Shown: one piece after another, positions 49,109 to 57,816 of the stretch | How positions within the stretch are numbered: position 1 is the first letter of the stretch | How the letters are laid out: every line of letters begins with the position of its first letter | Assembly (NCBI RefSeq): GCF_963378085.1 | Contig: NZ_OY726395.1 | Coordinates: forward strand, 1 to 64,000 | Source: Mycolicibacterium sp. MU0050 | GTDB lineage: Bacteria > Actinomycetota > Actinomycetes > Mycobacteriales > Mycobacteriaceae | Reading direction: 5' to 3' | Length of the DNA stretch: 64,000 nucleotides | Notes under the pieces: generated by a model | The model's database searches: none | Seen by the model: only the letters and a program-made list of their open reading frames with translations | What the model was told of the DNA's origin: nothing | Made by a program: the position numbers and the translations under genes

Positions 49109-49762
49109 ATGGTTGGCGCGGAAGGATCCGAGAAGGTTCGCGTCGTGGTGGCCGACGATCACCCGCTGTTTCGGGAGGGCGTCGTGCGCGCGCTCACCTC
49201 GAGCGGCACCGTCGACGTCGTGGCCGAAGCCGACAACGGCGCGTCCGCCCTGGAGCTGATCAGGACCCACCTACCGGCTGTCGCGCTGCTCGACTACCGC
49301 ATGCCGGACATGGATGGCGCGCAGGTCGCCGCCGCGGTCCGGCGCGACGAGCTGCCCACCCGGGTGTTGTTGGTATCGGCGCACGACGAGGCCCCGATCG
49401 TGTACGAGGCGCTCGAGCAGGGGGCTGCCGGCTTCCTGTCCAAGGAGTCGACCCGCGCCGAGATCGTCGACGCCGTGCACAACTGCGCCCGCGGCCGCGA
49501 CGTGCTGGCGCCCGCCCTGGCCGGCGGGTTGGCGGGCGAGATCCGGCGCCGCAGAGAGCCCGACGGTCCGGTGCTCAGTCCGCGCGAGCGCGAGGTGCTG
49601 GGGCTCATCGCGGCCGGCCGCAGCATCCCGGCGATGGCCGAGGAGCTCTATTTGGCGCCGTCGACGGTCAAGACCCACGTGCAGCGGTTGTACGAGAAGC
49701 TCGGCGTCGGTGACCGGGCCGCCGCGGTCGCCGAGGCCATGCGGCGCAGATTGCTCGAATAG
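49109..49762 (+). CDS. NarL/LuxR-type response regulator
   Basis: 217 aa. Receiver domain with acidic pair DD (VVVADDHPLF), phospho-acceptor Asp62 in LLDYRMPDMDG and Lys112 in FLSKES. C-terminal LuxR helix-turn-helix: LSPREREVLGLIAAGRSIPAMAEELYLAPSTVKTHVQRLYEKLGV. ATG 49109 with GGAAAG upstream; the frame is open further upstream. The cognate sensor kinase gene starts 2 nt after the stop codon. Confidence 0.94.
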   Translation: MVGAEGSEKVRVVVADDHPLFREGVVRALTSSGTVDVVAEADNGASALELIRTHLPAVALLDYRMPDMDGAQVAAAVRRDELPTRVLLVSAHDEAPIVYEALEQGAAGFLSKESTRAEIVDAVHNCARGRDVLAPALAGGLAGEIRRRREPDGPVLSPREREVLGLIAAGRSIPAMAEELYLAPSTVKTHVQRLYEKLGVGDRAAAVAEAMRRRLLE

Positions 49763-49763
49763 C

Positions 49764-50972
49764 GTGCTGGACTCCCCGGCTCGCGTCGTCGAGCACCTTG
49801 CTGCCGAACCGGTCCGCGTGTGGGCATGCCTGCGGCTCCCGCTGATCGCCCTGATGTTGTTGCGGATTTATGTTGCCGGCGTAGAGCATTGGCTGCCCGT
49901 CGTGTACGGCGTGGTGCTCGCGGTGTATTGCGGTGCGGCGGTCGCATGGTTGGTGTTCGTGCTGCGCCGACCGGTGCCGCGCTGGGCGCCGTGGGTGTCG
50001 GCGGCCATCGACGCGGTCGCGGTGCTGGCGTTGTGCGTGGCGTCCGGGGGAGCCACCGCGGAGTTGCTGCCGTTGTTTCTGGTGCTGCCGATCTCGGTGG
50101 CGTTCCAGGACCGTCCGGCGTTGACGGCGATACTGGGAATCAGCACGGCGGTCGGCTATCTGGCGGTGTGGCTGATCTTCTCGCTTCGCGAGGACGGGGT
50201 CGAGATGACGCGCGTGGTCTACATCCAGTTCGGTTTCCTGCTGTGGCTCGCGGCGGCGACGAGCGCGTTGTGCCTGGTCCTCACCCGGCGGTCGCAGCGC
50301 GTGGTGGCGTTGATGGAGGTGCGGCGGCGGCTGATGTCGGAGGCGGCGCGCGCGGAGGAACGGCAGAACCGCGAGCTGGCCGAGCATTTGCACGACGGGC
50401 CGCTGCAGACCCTGCTGGCCGCCCGGTTGGAGGTCGACGAGCTGCGCGAGCGGATGCCCGATCCGGCGCTGGACATGGTGCACGCCGCGCTGCAGGAGAC
50501 CGCCGCGGGCATGCGCTCGACGGTCACCGCGCTGCATCCGCAGGTGCTGGCCCAGCTCGGCCTGACCGCGGCTGTTCGAGAGCTGGTGCGCCAGTACGAC
50601 AGTCGGGGCGACTTCATCGTGGAGGCAGAGCTCGAGGACGTCGGCCGGCCCGCGCGTCAGGCCTTGCTGTACCGGGCGGCGCGGGAACTGCTGAACAACG
50701 TCAGCAAGCACGCGGCCGCCACGGTGGTCCGGGTGCGACTGCGCCGCAGCGGAACCCGCGTCGTGCTGTCGATCAGCGACGACGGCGCCGGCTTCGACCC
50801 GGCCATCGTCGAGCAGCGCGTCGCCGAGGGCCACATTGGGTTGGCGTCGCTGTTGGTGCGCATCGATGCGCTGGGCGGGTCGATGGACGTCGACTCCGCG
50901 GACGGCCGGGGGACGACCATCACCGTGACCTCACCCGCTGAGGCCATGGCCGAGCCGGCACCGTCGGCGTGA
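49764..50972 (+). CDS. NarL-type sensor histidine kinase
   Basis: 402 aa. Six N-terminal transmembrane helices (residues ~20-175), then a HisKA_3 dimerisation domain with His210 in LAEHLHDGPLQTLLAARLEV and an HATPase_c domain (RAARELLNNVSKHAAA; SISDDGAGFDP; GHIGLASLLVRIDALGGSM). GTG 49764 follows the regulator stop codon with a 1-nt gap, so the two are a single unit. No large sensory domain; the signal is probably perceived in or at the membrane. Confidence 0.93.
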   Translation: MLDSPARVVEHLAAEPVRVWACLRLPLIALMLLRIYVAGVEHWLPVVYGVVLAVYCGAAVAWLVFVLRRPVPRWAPWVSAAIDAVAVLALCVASGGATAELLPLFLVLPISVAFQDRPALTAILGISTAVGYLAVWLIFSLREDGVEMTRVVYIQFGFLLWLAAATSALCLVLTRRSQRVVALMEVRRRLMSEAARAEERQNRELAEHLHDGPLQTLLAARLEVDELRERMPDPALDMVHAALQETAAGMRSTVTALHPQVLAQLGLTAAVRELVRQYDSRGDFIVEAELEDVGRPARQALLYRAARELLNNVSKHAAATVVRVRLRRSGTRVVLSISDDGAGFDPAIVEQRVAEGHIGLASLLVRIDALGGSMDVDSADGRGTTITVTSPAEAMAEPAPSA

Positions 50973-51052
50973 GTGTCAGTGCTTCCCATGGCGGACGACT
51001 CCCGTATCTTGGCTGAGATGCTGGTCCTGACGACGCTCGGCGGCGGTGGCTG

Positions 51053-52822
51053 ATGCTCGCGCCGGGGCAGACGGTGGCCGGATACCGCGTCGAACGGGTA
51101 CTGGGCGTCGGCGGCATGGGTGTGGTCTACCTGGTGGCCAACCCGGAGTTACCCCGGCGCGACGCGTTGAAGGTGCTCTCCGCCGAGTTGTCGCAGGACG
51201 CGGACTTTCGGGCGCGTTTCACCCGCGAGGCCGAGGTGGCCTCGATGCTGGACCACCCCAACATCACCTCGATCTACCGGCGCGGCACCACCGAGGACGG
51301 TCAGCTGTGGATCGCGATGCAGTTCATCGACGGCACCGACGCCGACGCCGCGTTGCGCGCCGGGACCATGACGCCGCACCGCGCCGTGCACATCGTCACC
51401 GAGGTCGGCAAGGCCCTCGATTACGCGCACCAACGCAACGTGGTGCACCGCGACGTCAAGCCGGCCAACTTCCTGTTGTCCGGGCCGGTGGGGCCGAATG
51501 AACGAGTCCTGCTGTGCGACTTCGGGATCGCCCGCGCCCTCGACGATGCCGGGATCACCGTCACCGGGTCGGTGACGGCAACGGTGGCCTATGCCGCGCC
51601 GGAGGTGCTCACGGGGCGAGCGGTCGACGGTCGGTCCGACATCTACTCGCTGGGCTGCGCGCTGTTCCGGTTGTTGACCGGCAAACCGCCGTATCACGAT
51701 TCGGCGAGTGCGGCTGCGGTGATGAACGCGCATCTGCGCCAGGATCCGCCGCGGGTCACCGACCTGGTGCCGGGGTTGCCGCGCGCCCTCGACGCGGTGA
51801 TCGCCCGCGCGATGGCTAAGGACCCGGCCAAGAGATACCGCAGCGCCGCGGACTTTTCCGGCGCCGCGGTGGCCGCTCTCGACGAGCGGACCGTCCCCGC
51901 GCCGCAGCGCCGGTTCACGCCTGCGGCTCCGGTGCCGCCGCCCGGCCAGGCGCCGCCGCCCGCCCAGACTGTGCCTCCGCCGTCCGCTCCGGCTCCGCCC
52001 CCCGGCGGATGGGCGCCGCACTATCCGCAGTACCAACCGGCACCGGCCGCTCCCGTGCGTCGCGGCTGGGTGTTGGGTGCGATCGCGGGGGTGGTCGTCC
52101 TGGTGGCCGCGGGAATCGTCGGCATCACCGCGCTGTCCGACCGGGGCGGGGCCGACGCGCCGCCGCCCACCGCGACCACCTCGGCAACGTCGCCGAGCGC
52201 CACGACCACGACGACCACGACGACGCGCCCGCCCGGGCCCCCGGTGGCCGCCTCGGCGCTGGCCGGTCTGCTCATCTCGCCCGAGGAACTCGCGAATCTG
52301 GCCGGCGCCGCGGGCATCACCGTCACCGCGAGCGCCCCGATGCTCTCCGACGATTCGGGGGCCGTGGACAGGAAGGACTGCGTGGGCGCCTGGGTTCCGG
52401 TGCAGCGCACCGTGTATGGCGAGCAGGGCTGGAATGCGGCGGAGCAGCAGATGTCGCGCAGTGCGAACGAGGGTCCGCCCAGCCACACCGTCACGCAGGC
52501 CGTCGTCTCGTTCGCCGACGCCGCGGCTGCGGAGGCCTCGGTGGGGCAGCAGTCCGAGCAATGGTCCGGGTGCGCGGGACAGGTGATCACCGCGACCATG
52601 CCGGACAGCTCGGAAACGGTGCGCTACACGTTGGGGTCGCCCAGTACCGAGGACGGCGTGGTCCGCATGCGCGAGACCCGCGAAGGCGGCAACGGCTGGG
52701 GATGTGAGCGCGCGATCGGAGCGCGCAACAACGTCGTCGCCGACACCATGGTGTGCCGCTACGACCCGGCGGGGCAGGCAGTGGCGATCGCACGGGCCAT
52801 CCTCGACCGGGTGCCGGCCTAA
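51053..52822 (+). CDS. Ser/Thr protein kinase with PknH-type extracellular sensor domain
   Basis: 589 aa. Kinase domain (about 8-270) with [37 protein letters not shown] and CDFGIARAL; a Pro-rich linker; one transmembrane helix (WVLGAIAGVVVLVAAGIVGITAL, near 342); a Thr/Ser-rich stretch; then a PknH_C-like sensor domain with four cysteines (KDCVGAW, SGCAGQV, WGCERAI, MVCRYDP), likely two disulfides as in PknH. ATG 51053. Its 3' end overlaps the convergent XRE gene by 4 nt. Family member is closest in layout to PknH; the exact orthologue is not certain. Confidence 0.92.
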   Translation: MLAPGQTVAGYRVERVLGVGGMGVVYLVANPELPRRDALKVLSAELSQDADFRARFTREAEVASMLDHPNITSIYRRGTTEDGQLWIAMQFIDGTDADAALRAGTMTPHRAVHIVTEVGKALDYAHQRNVVHRDVKPANFLLSGPVGPNERVLLCDFGIARALDDAGITVTGSVTATVAYAAPEVLTGRAVDGRSDIYSLGCALFRLLTGKPPYHDSASAAAVMNAHLRQDPPRVTDLVPGLPRALDAVIARAMAKDPAKRYRSAADFSGAAVAALDERTVPAPQRRFTPAAPVPPPGQAPPPAQTVPPPSAPAPPPGGWAPHYPQYQPAPAAPVRRGWVLGAIAGVVVLVAAGIVGITALSDRGGADAPPPTATTSATSPSATTTTTTTTRPPGPPVAASALAGLLISPEELANLAGAAGITVTASAPMLSDDSGAVDRKDCVGAWVPVQRTVYGEQGWNAAEQQMSRSANEGPPSHTVTQAVVSFADAAAAEASVGQQSEQWSGCAGQVITATMPDSSETVRYTLGSPSTEDGVVRMRETREGGNGWGCERAIGARNNVVADTMVCRYDPAGQAVAIARAILDRVPA

Positions 52823-53571
52823 TCCCGGTCGCGCTCCACGTGCGCGACGAACGCCCGGATCCGGTCGACGGTGTTCGGCGGCAACGCCGCGGCGCCGTTG
52901 CGGACGTCCCACATCTGTTCCACCGAGATGCCCAGCAGTCCGGCGATCACGGGTTCGGGCAGCCCCGACCGCGCGCACGCCCGGTCGAGTTGGGCGCCCA
53001 GGCTGTCGGCCAGCCGGTCCAACAGGGTGCGCCGGATGTCCTCCAGCGCCCGGACGTGCCGCAGCAGCGCTTCGCCGGAATCCGCCTCCGCACCCACCGC
53101 GACGCGCCACGAGTTGGCCGCCAGTTGTTCGGCCTTGAGGCACTGCGCGATGACCGAACGTACGACGTTTTCGTATCCGGAATCGGAGGGGGACGGCAGG
53201 CGATCGATGACGGTCTTCAGCGCCTCCAGCTGGGCTTCGGCGTAGCCCTCGAACACCGCGGCGTCCGTTCCGCGTTCGACGATCACCTGAGGGGTTTCCC
53301 GGCGCGAGATCCGCGGTGACTGCTCGGTGAGCACCTGGGCGATCTCGGCCCGCGCATCGGGGGCGACGAGCAGCCGTGCGTAGGTTCCCGGTGGTAGACC
53401 GAGGCCGTTTTCCACCTTCTGAACTGTGCTTTTGTGGGGTTTGCGGGCACCGCGCTCGAGGTAGCTCAAGCCCATCACGCTGACGCCGGTGGCCTCGGCG
53501 AGGTCGGCCAGCGACCAGTCTCGGGACTCGCGGACGGACCGCAACGCCGCGCCGGCGGCCTCGCGGCTCAC
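52819..53571 (-). CDS. XRE-family regulator (Rv0023-like)
   Basis: 250 aa. N-terminal helix-turn-helix (LRSVRESRDWSLADLAEATGVSVMGLSYLERGARKPHKSTVQKVENGL) followed by a long helical region and a second HTH-like motif near the C-terminus (IAGLLGISVEQMWDVRNG). GTG 53571 has GGGAG seven bases upstream; the frame is open far upstream but runs into the whiB gene. Divergent from the WhiB gene; both resemble the Rv0022c/Rv0023 pair of M. tuberculosis by neighbourhood. Likely binds TATACG-type sites between them. Confidence 0.88.
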   Translation of the reverse strand: MSREAAGAALRSVRESRDWSLADLAEATGVSVMGLSYLERGARKPHKSTVQKVENGLGLPPGTYARLLVAPDARAEIAQVLTEQSPRISRRETPQVIVERGTDAAVFEGYAEAQLEALKTVIDRLPSPSDSGYENVVRSVIAQCLKAEQLAANSWRVAVGAEADSGEALLRHVRALEDIRRTLLDRLADSLGAQLDRACARSGLPEPVIAGLLGISVEQMWDVRNGAAALPPNTVDRIRAFVAHVERDRD

Positions 53572-53596
53572 CAGAACGCTCCCGCCATGGGTGAAT

Positions 53597-53682
53597 CGTA
53601 TACACAGACCCGCAGCAACGGATCCATATACGTTTCCATCTCCGTTTGCTTGCGAATTCGGCAGGGATACGTATACGCTTCC
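53597..53682. promoter_or_regulatory. Repeated TATACG sites between the XRE and WhiB genes
   Basis: Three related sites lie in the 141-bp divergent spacer: CGTATACA (53597-53604), ATATACGTTTCC (53626-53637) and GTATACGCTTCC (53671-53682). The last two share 10 of 12 bases and the third lies in the palindrome CGTATACG. They are good candidates for the operator of the XRE regulator. Confidence 0.55.
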
Positions 53683-53712
53683 GTCACGTTTTCCGATGGG
53701 AGGAGCTGACCC

Positions 53713-54132
53713 ATGAACCACAATCCCTGTGCCGACGATCCCGATCTGTGGTTCGGCTACCCCGACGACGACGGCGCCGACGGCGCGGCCAAGGCGCGCA
53801 GCTACGAATCGGCGGCACTGGAAGCGCGGACGCTCTGCCTGCGCCGCTGCCCGCTCGCCCAACAGCGGCTGTGCGCCGGGCGTGCCGTCGAACACGGGGT
53901 GGAGTTCGGCGTGTGGGCCGGAATCAAGCTGCCGGGCAACCAGTACCGCAAACGCGGTGAGCTCCAGCGGGCCCACGAACTGCTGCGCCGGATCGCAGCC
54001 GGCGAGATCAACGCGCGTCAGCTGCCCGAGAACGCGGCGCTGCTCGAGCGCAGGCAGCACCAGGCGATCCCCACGGTGGCCACCGTCTTCCATCTGAGTC
54101 ACCCCGTCGGCGGCGCCGTCACCGCGGCCTGA
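53713..54132 (+). CDS. WhiB-family iron-sulfur regulator (WhiB5-like)
   Basis: 139 aa, the same length as M. tuberculosis WhiB5. Four cysteines at 6, 42, 46 and 54 (CADDP; LCLRRCPLAQQRLC) would hold a 4Fe-4S cluster, and GVWAGIKLPGN is the conserved G(V/I)WxG turn. It is followed by a basic helical region (RKRGELQRAHELLRRI). ATG 53713 after GGGAGGAG. Divergent from an XRE gene and 10 nt before the NlpC/P60 gene, possibly in one operon with it. Confidence 0.9.
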   Translation: MNHNPCADDPDLWFGYPDDDGADGAAKARSYESAALEARTLCLRRCPLAQQRLCAGRAVEHGVEFGVWAGIKLPGNQYRKRGELQRAHELLRRIAAGEINARQLPENAALLERRQHQAIPTVATVFHLSHPVGGAVTAA

Positions 54133-54142
54133 AGGCCGGGCC

Positions 54143-54961
54143 ATGACGGAGTTGGACGCCCTGGCCCGCGCGCATCGACTCTTCGCGGCAACCGCGGCGG
54201 TGACCGACCGGGGACTCCGCCCGCCCGAGCGCGCGCCGGCGGTCGTCGTCGGCGGCGGGCAATTCATCGAGCGGTATGCGCAGGACGCGCAGCGCGCCAC
54301 CGCGGTTTCGCGGGCGGCCGCGCAGACCGACCGGGCCCTGACCGCGGTGATCGCCGATGCCCGGCGTGACCACGCCGACGGATTCACCCACACCCGACGG
54401 GTGCTCGAGGCGGCGCGCGCCGACACCCGCATCCCCACCGACTCGCCCGTGGCGCAACGAGAAGCGCTGCGCCGCAGCATCGCCAGGTTGCGCGCTCAAC
54501 ACGGGCATGTCAGCGCCGCGCGCCGCCGCGCCGCGTTGCGGCTGGCCATCCTGCGGGCGTTGCGATACCGAGCGCGGCGACGAGCGCTCCTGGCGGGTGG
54601 GCACAAGCTGGCACCGACCGATGGCCGGGCAGCTGTGGCGGTGCGGGCCGCGTTGTCCCGACTGGGCCGCCCGTACGTCTGGGGAGCAACGGGACCGGAT
54701 CGGTTCGACTGCTCCGGGTTGATGCAGTGGGCGTACCGGCAGGCCGGAGTGGGGATCGGCCGCACCACCTACGACCAGATCGACGACGGCGTGGCGGTCC
54801 CCCGATCCCACGTCCGCCCGGGTGATCTGGTCTTTCCGCACTCCGGGCACGTGCAGATGGCGATCGGCAACGGCATGGTCGTCGAGGCGCCGTACTCCGG
54901 AGCGACGGTCAAGATCAGCCCGCTGGGGCAGGACGTGGTGATCCGGCGGCCGCTGCCGTAG
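54143..54961 (+). CDS. NlpC/P60 peptidase with N-terminal DUF4226-like helical domain
   Basis: 272 aa. The N-terminal ~150 residues are helical and charged (RAAAQTDRALTAVIADARRDHADGF), similar to the DUF4226 protein next to it. The C-terminal NlpC/P60 domain has RPYVWGATGPDRFDCSGLMQWAY with catalytic Cys190 and GHVQMAIG with His236. Such enzymes cut peptidoglycan stem peptides. No Sec signal peptide, so export by the ESX system is plausible. Rv0024-like by order and layout. Confidence 0.88.
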   Translation: MTELDALARAHRLFAATAAVTDRGLRPPERAPAVVVGGGQFIERYAQDAQRATAVSRAAAQTDRALTAVIADARRDHADGFTHTRRVLEAARADTRIPTDSPVAQREALRRSIARLRAQHGHVSAARRRAALRLAILRALRYRARRRALLAGGHKLAPTDGRAAVAVRAALSRLGRPYVWGATGPDRFDCSGLMQWAYRQAGVGIGRTTYDQIDDGVAVPRSHVRPGDLVFPHSGHVQMAIGNGMVVEAPYSGATVKISPLGQDVVIRRPLP

Positions 54962-54976
54962 CGAGCGCGCGGTGAA

Positions 54977-55005
54977 TTGTTGCCGGCGCGGTGCGCGAGT
55001 AACTT
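54977..55005 (+). promoter_or_regulatory. Promoter of the DUF4226 gene (GTGAATTG type)
   Basis: TTGTTG (54977-54982) and TAACTT (55000-55005) with a 17-bp spacer; the -35 is embedded in GTGAATTG (54972-54979), which recurs at 55397 and 59380. The -10 ends 6 nt before ATG 55012, so the transcript is probably leaderless or nearly so. Confidence 0.6.
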
Positions 55006-55011
55006 GAGGGC

Positions 55012-55377
55012 ATGGCTGAGTCCGGAGGGCAGGCGGTGTCCGCGATGGATGCCCGCCAGACGGCTCTGCTGGCCCGCCACAGCGCAGTCGCCAGCGCCGA
55101 TCGGGCGTTGGCCGCGATCGTCGCCGACGCGCACGCGGCCACCGTGGCGGCGCGGAAACGGTTGGACGACATCGAATCCGAAGTCGAGGCGCTGGTCGCG
55201 AACCAGGACGAGTTCGCGCTGGACACCCCCGCGGGCATGCGGGCCGCGCATCGCCTGCTGGCCACCAAACTGCGTGAGATCCACACCGTGGTGGCCGACG
55301 CCGTCGCCGACGCCGAGGCCAAGACAGCGGTGCTCAAAGAGATGGTGGCGCACTACGACTCCGGTCGCGCCGAGTAG
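55012..55377 (+). CDS. DUF4226 family protein (Rv0025-like)
   Basis: 121-aa helical protein (ADRALAAIVADAHAATVAARKRLDDIESEVEALV ... LDTPAGMRAAHRLLATKLREIHTVVADAVADAEAKTAVL). DUF4226 proteins are found in ESX-linked clusters; size and helical content are compatible with a type VII substrate or chaperone. No WxG motif. It sits between the P60 gene and a larger protein carrying the same kind of domain. Confidence 0.85.
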   Translation: MAESGGQAVSAMDARQTALLARHSAVASADRALAAIVADAHAATVAARKRLDDIESEVEALVANQDEFALDTPAGMRAAHRLLATKLREIHTVVADAVADAEAKTAVLKEMVAHYDSGRAE

Positions 55378-55400
55378 TCCACCGAACCGCCAGAGGTGAA

Positions 55401-55429
55401 TTGTCGGCCCGCAGGGCCGTGCGTACTGT
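55401..55429 (+). promoter_or_regulatory. Promoter of the large DUF4226 gene (GTGAATTG type)
   Basis: TTGTCG (55401-55406), 17-bp spacer, TACTGT (55424-55429). Preceded by GTGAA as in the promoter at 54977. A GGAGG site follows at 55439-55443 before GTG 55451, so this transcript has a short leader. Confidence 0.6.
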
Positions 55430-55450
55430 CCGCGATATGGAGGCAGTCCG

Positions 55451-56980
55451 GTGACGAACCCCAGCGAATTCCAGGCGGTCGTCAAGCAGTTGCGGGACAG
55501 CACCGGTGATCCGAACGCCTGGATGAGCGGGTTGTCGCAGGCAGATATCGGGACGGCGCTGCTCTACGGCCTGGGCGGCGACCACCACGCCCTGGCGCCG
55601 ATCGTCGCCAAGATCCGCGCCAACCACCCCGCGGTGTTCGGCCCGGCGACCGCGCCGTCGGCGCCGCCGGATCCATCGGGGGACCCGCCGCAGACCGGCG
55701 CCGCAGCCACCGCCATCAAGAAGGCTGAAAGCGATCTGGCGCAGCAGAATTCGTCGACCGCGACACTGGACCTGATGGTGATTTCGGCAATCCTGAACGC
55801 CCACGCCACCAGCAGCGCGGGTGCCGAGACGCTACGCGCGTTGCAGCACGAGATCGACGACGCGGTCCGCACCCGGACGGACCTGGACACCCCGGCCGGT
55901 GCGCGGGATTTCCAGCGGTTCCTGATCGGCAAGCTGCGCCACATCGCCAGGGTGATCGAGGAAACCAGCCTCGACGACCGCTCCAAGGCCGCACTGGCCA
56001 CCGCCTGGACCGCGCTCTACGAGTCGACCAAACGGGTCGAGGGTGCCGCCGGGGACGCAAACCCGGAAAACGCCGCAGGTGCAGCAGCACCGAAGAAACC
56101 TGTCTTCGCGCCGACAACCACGCCCGCCCCGGCGGCTGCGGCACCGTCGGACCTGTTGCCGTACGGAGCCGATCTGCCCCTCGATCTCGGCCCGGACCCG
56201 TTGGCGGGACTGCTCCCGCCGCCCGCCCCCGCGGCGCCGCCGGCTGTGGCGCCGGCGCCCGCGCCGCAGCTCCCGTTGTCGGTGCCGCCGTTGCCCGCGG
56301 CCCCGACGCTGCCCGCCGCCGGATCCTTCGGCGGCGCGCCGAGCGGGTTGCCGTTGCCGCGCCCCGGGGATCTCGGCGGTCCGGCGGGCGAGGGCCGCCT
56401 GACCCTCGCGGACCTGTTGGCCGCCGAGGACGCGGCGCTGGCCGAACCGGCGTTGAAGCCCGACGCCGAGGACGACGTCGTCGAGGGGAAGCCGGGTGCG
56501 GACGGAAAGGATCCCGGCGCGCCCACCGAGGAAGAGGGCGGACCGGACGCCCCGGCAGCCGAACCCGAATCGTCGGTGGTGAAACTGCCCGGCGGGGAAC
56601 AGATTCACGCGCCCAGCCCGGCGCTGGCGCGGGTCCTGGGCGCGGCGCTGGCGGGCACGCCCATCGGGGAGGCGTTCCAGCGTGAGGATCTCCCCATCCC
56701 GGCGCCCGGGACGCCGGTACCGCACCCGGTGGATCCGGCTCGCGTCGGCACCGGCGACGTCGCGATGTTCACCGACCGGCACGCGCTGGCCATCGACGCG
56801 GCCAGGGCGCTGATCGACGGGCAGATCCGACCGGTCTCCGCCATCAGCGGCCCCAGTTTCCTAGGCTGGTTGCATCCCCCGGCCGTCGGCGCTGAGACGG
56901 CGCCCTCGGCGACCACGCCGAACGGTTCGAATACGCCCGCACCGACCCGTCCGGCCGCGGCGGCCGGGCCCGCACGATAG
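55451..56980 (+). CDS. Large Pro/Ala-rich ESX-associated protein with DUF4226-like domain (Rv0026-like)
   Basis: 509 aa. N-terminal segment MTNPSEFQAVVKQLRDSTGDPNAWMSGLSQADIGTALLYGLGG, a DUF4226-like helical domain (about 90-200, DLDTPAGARDFQRFLIGKLRHIARVIEE), a long Pro/Ala-rich linker (about 215-320), an acidic stretch, and a conserved C-terminal module (HAPSPALARVLGAALAGTPIGEAFQ ... DVAMFTDRHALAIDAARALIDGQIRPV ... FLGWLHPP). GTG 55451 with GGAGG seven bases upstream. Function unknown; likely a secreted ESX effector or accessory protein by context. Confidence 0.85.
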   Translation: MTNPSEFQAVVKQLRDSTGDPNAWMSGLSQADIGTALLYGLGGDHHALAPIVAKIRANHPAVFGPATAPSAPPDPSGDPPQTGAAATAIKKAESDLAQQNSSTATLDLMVISAILNAHATSSAGAETLRALQHEIDDAVRTRTDLDTPAGARDFQRFLIGKLRHIARVIEETSLDDRSKAALATAWTALYESTKRVEGAAGDANPENAAGAAAPKKPVFAPTTTPAPAAAAPSDLLPYGADLPLDLGPDPLAGLLPPPAPAAPPAVAPAPAPQLPLSVPPLPAAPTLPAAGSFGGAPSGLPLPRPGDLGGPAGEGRLTLADLLAAEDAALAEPALKPDAEDDVVEGKPGADGKDPGAPTEEEGGPDAPAAEPESSVVKLPGGEQIHAPSPALARVLGAALAGTPIGEAFQREDLPIPAPGTPVPHPVDPARVGTGDVAMFTDRHALAIDAARALIDGQIRPVSAISGPSFLGWLHPPAVGAETAPSATTPNGSNTPAPTRPAAAAGPAR

Positions 56981-56990
56981 GAAGTAGCTG

Positions 56991-57299
56991 ATGCAGATCA
57001 ACGTCGACCTCGACAACCTTCGTGTGGCCGCAACGCAGCACGCCCGGGCCGCCGAGCAGTTGCGTGTCGTGCCGGAGAACCACCATGAGATCCAGCAGAG
57101 CCTGGATTCGTTGGGGCCGATCTTTGCCGACCTGCGCGAAGCCGGCCGCGAGCTGCTGGAGCAACGGCGAGCCTGTTACGAGCAGCAGGCCGACGACCAC
57201 GTGGAGATGGCGCGGTATCTCGAGCATGCGGCCGCCGGCTGGGAGGCCGGCGAACAGGACGCGGTGCAGCAGATCCGCGCGGTCCGGGACGAGCAGTGA
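56991..57299 (+). CDS. EspC-like type VII secretion target family protein (Rv0027-like)
   Basis: 102 aa, all helical: MQINVDLDNLRVAATQHARAAEQL ... SLGPIFADLREAGRELLEQRRACYEQQADDHVEMARYLEHAAAGWEAGE. The length and pattern fit EspC/DUF2580-type proteins of ESX loci. A central bend is likely at SLGPIF. A classical YxxxD/E export motif is not obvious. ATG 56991 has AGGAAG upstream; its stop overlaps the next start (GTGA). Confidence 0.75.
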   Translation: MQINVDLDNLRVAATQHARAAEQLRVVPENHHEIQQSLDSLGPIFADLREAGRELLEQRRACYEQQADDHVEMARYLEHAAAGWEAGEQDAVQQIRAVRDEQ

Positions 57300-57598
57300 C
57301 CACCGAACCGGACCCGGACTTCGACGCGGTCCACCCCAGCGGACACATTCTGTTCCGCAGCTGTCGGGGCGGCTACCTGCACAGCGTGGTGCTGACGGAG
57401 CCGGCGCTGGCCACCGATGCGCAGACGCTGGCCGAGGCCATCCTCCGGACAGCGGACGTGTCCTACCTCAAGGCGCTGATGGAGGTGCGGAGCGAGATCA
57501 TCGCCGCGGGCCACACGCCGTCCGACGGGGTTCCCGGCCCCGAGGAGCTGGTGCACGCGATCGAGCAGTTGCGTGAGCACAAGCTCGCCACCGAGTAG
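57296..57598 (+). CDS. ESX-cluster conserved protein (DUF2694-like, Rv0028-like)
   Basis: 100 aa beginning MTTEPDPDFDAVHPSGHILFRSCRGGYLHSVVLTEPAL, followed by TLAEAILRTADVSYLKALMEVRSEIIAAGHTPS. Overlaps the previous gene by 4 nt, so the pair is translated together, typical of partner proteins in ESX loci. Small beta-rich N-terminal half and helical C-terminal half. Biochemical function unknown. Confidence 0.75.
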   Translation: MTTEPDPDFDAVHPSGHILFRSCRGGYLHSVVLTEPALATDAQTLAEAILRTADVSYLKALMEVRSEIIAAGHTPSDGVPGPEELVHAIEQLREHKLATE

Positions 57599-57620
57599 CG
57601 CCCGAACGGGCGAACTCGGG

Positions 57621-57788
57621 TCAGTGCACCCATTTCTGGACCGTGCCAGGCGGCGGCACGATGGTGGCGGGCGGTTCGACGGGATGGTCGCCGAACAGCT
57701 CCCGCGCTTGGGCGAGCAGCGTCCGCACCTCGTCCAACTGCTGCTGAAGCAGCGAATCTGCCATGGCCGCGACGTTACCCAGGCTCAT
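57621..57788 (-). CDS. Small conserved-looking helical protein, opposite strand
   Basis: 55 aa from ATG 57788 (or 47 from ATG 57764): core MADSLLQQQLDEVRTLLAQARELFGDHPVEPP followed by ATIVPPPGTVQKWVH. An amphipathic leucine-rich helix is evident. No strong ribosome-binding site. It lies between convergent and divergent ESX-cluster genes; I infer it is real from its regular helix and codon pattern, but it could be spurious. Confidence 0.45.
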   Translation of the reverse strand: MSLGNVAAMADSLLQQQLDEVRTLLAQARELFGDHPVEPPATIVPPPGTVQKWVH

Positions 57789-57816
57789 CGACCCGCACAA
57801 TTCAGTTGTCGAAAAC

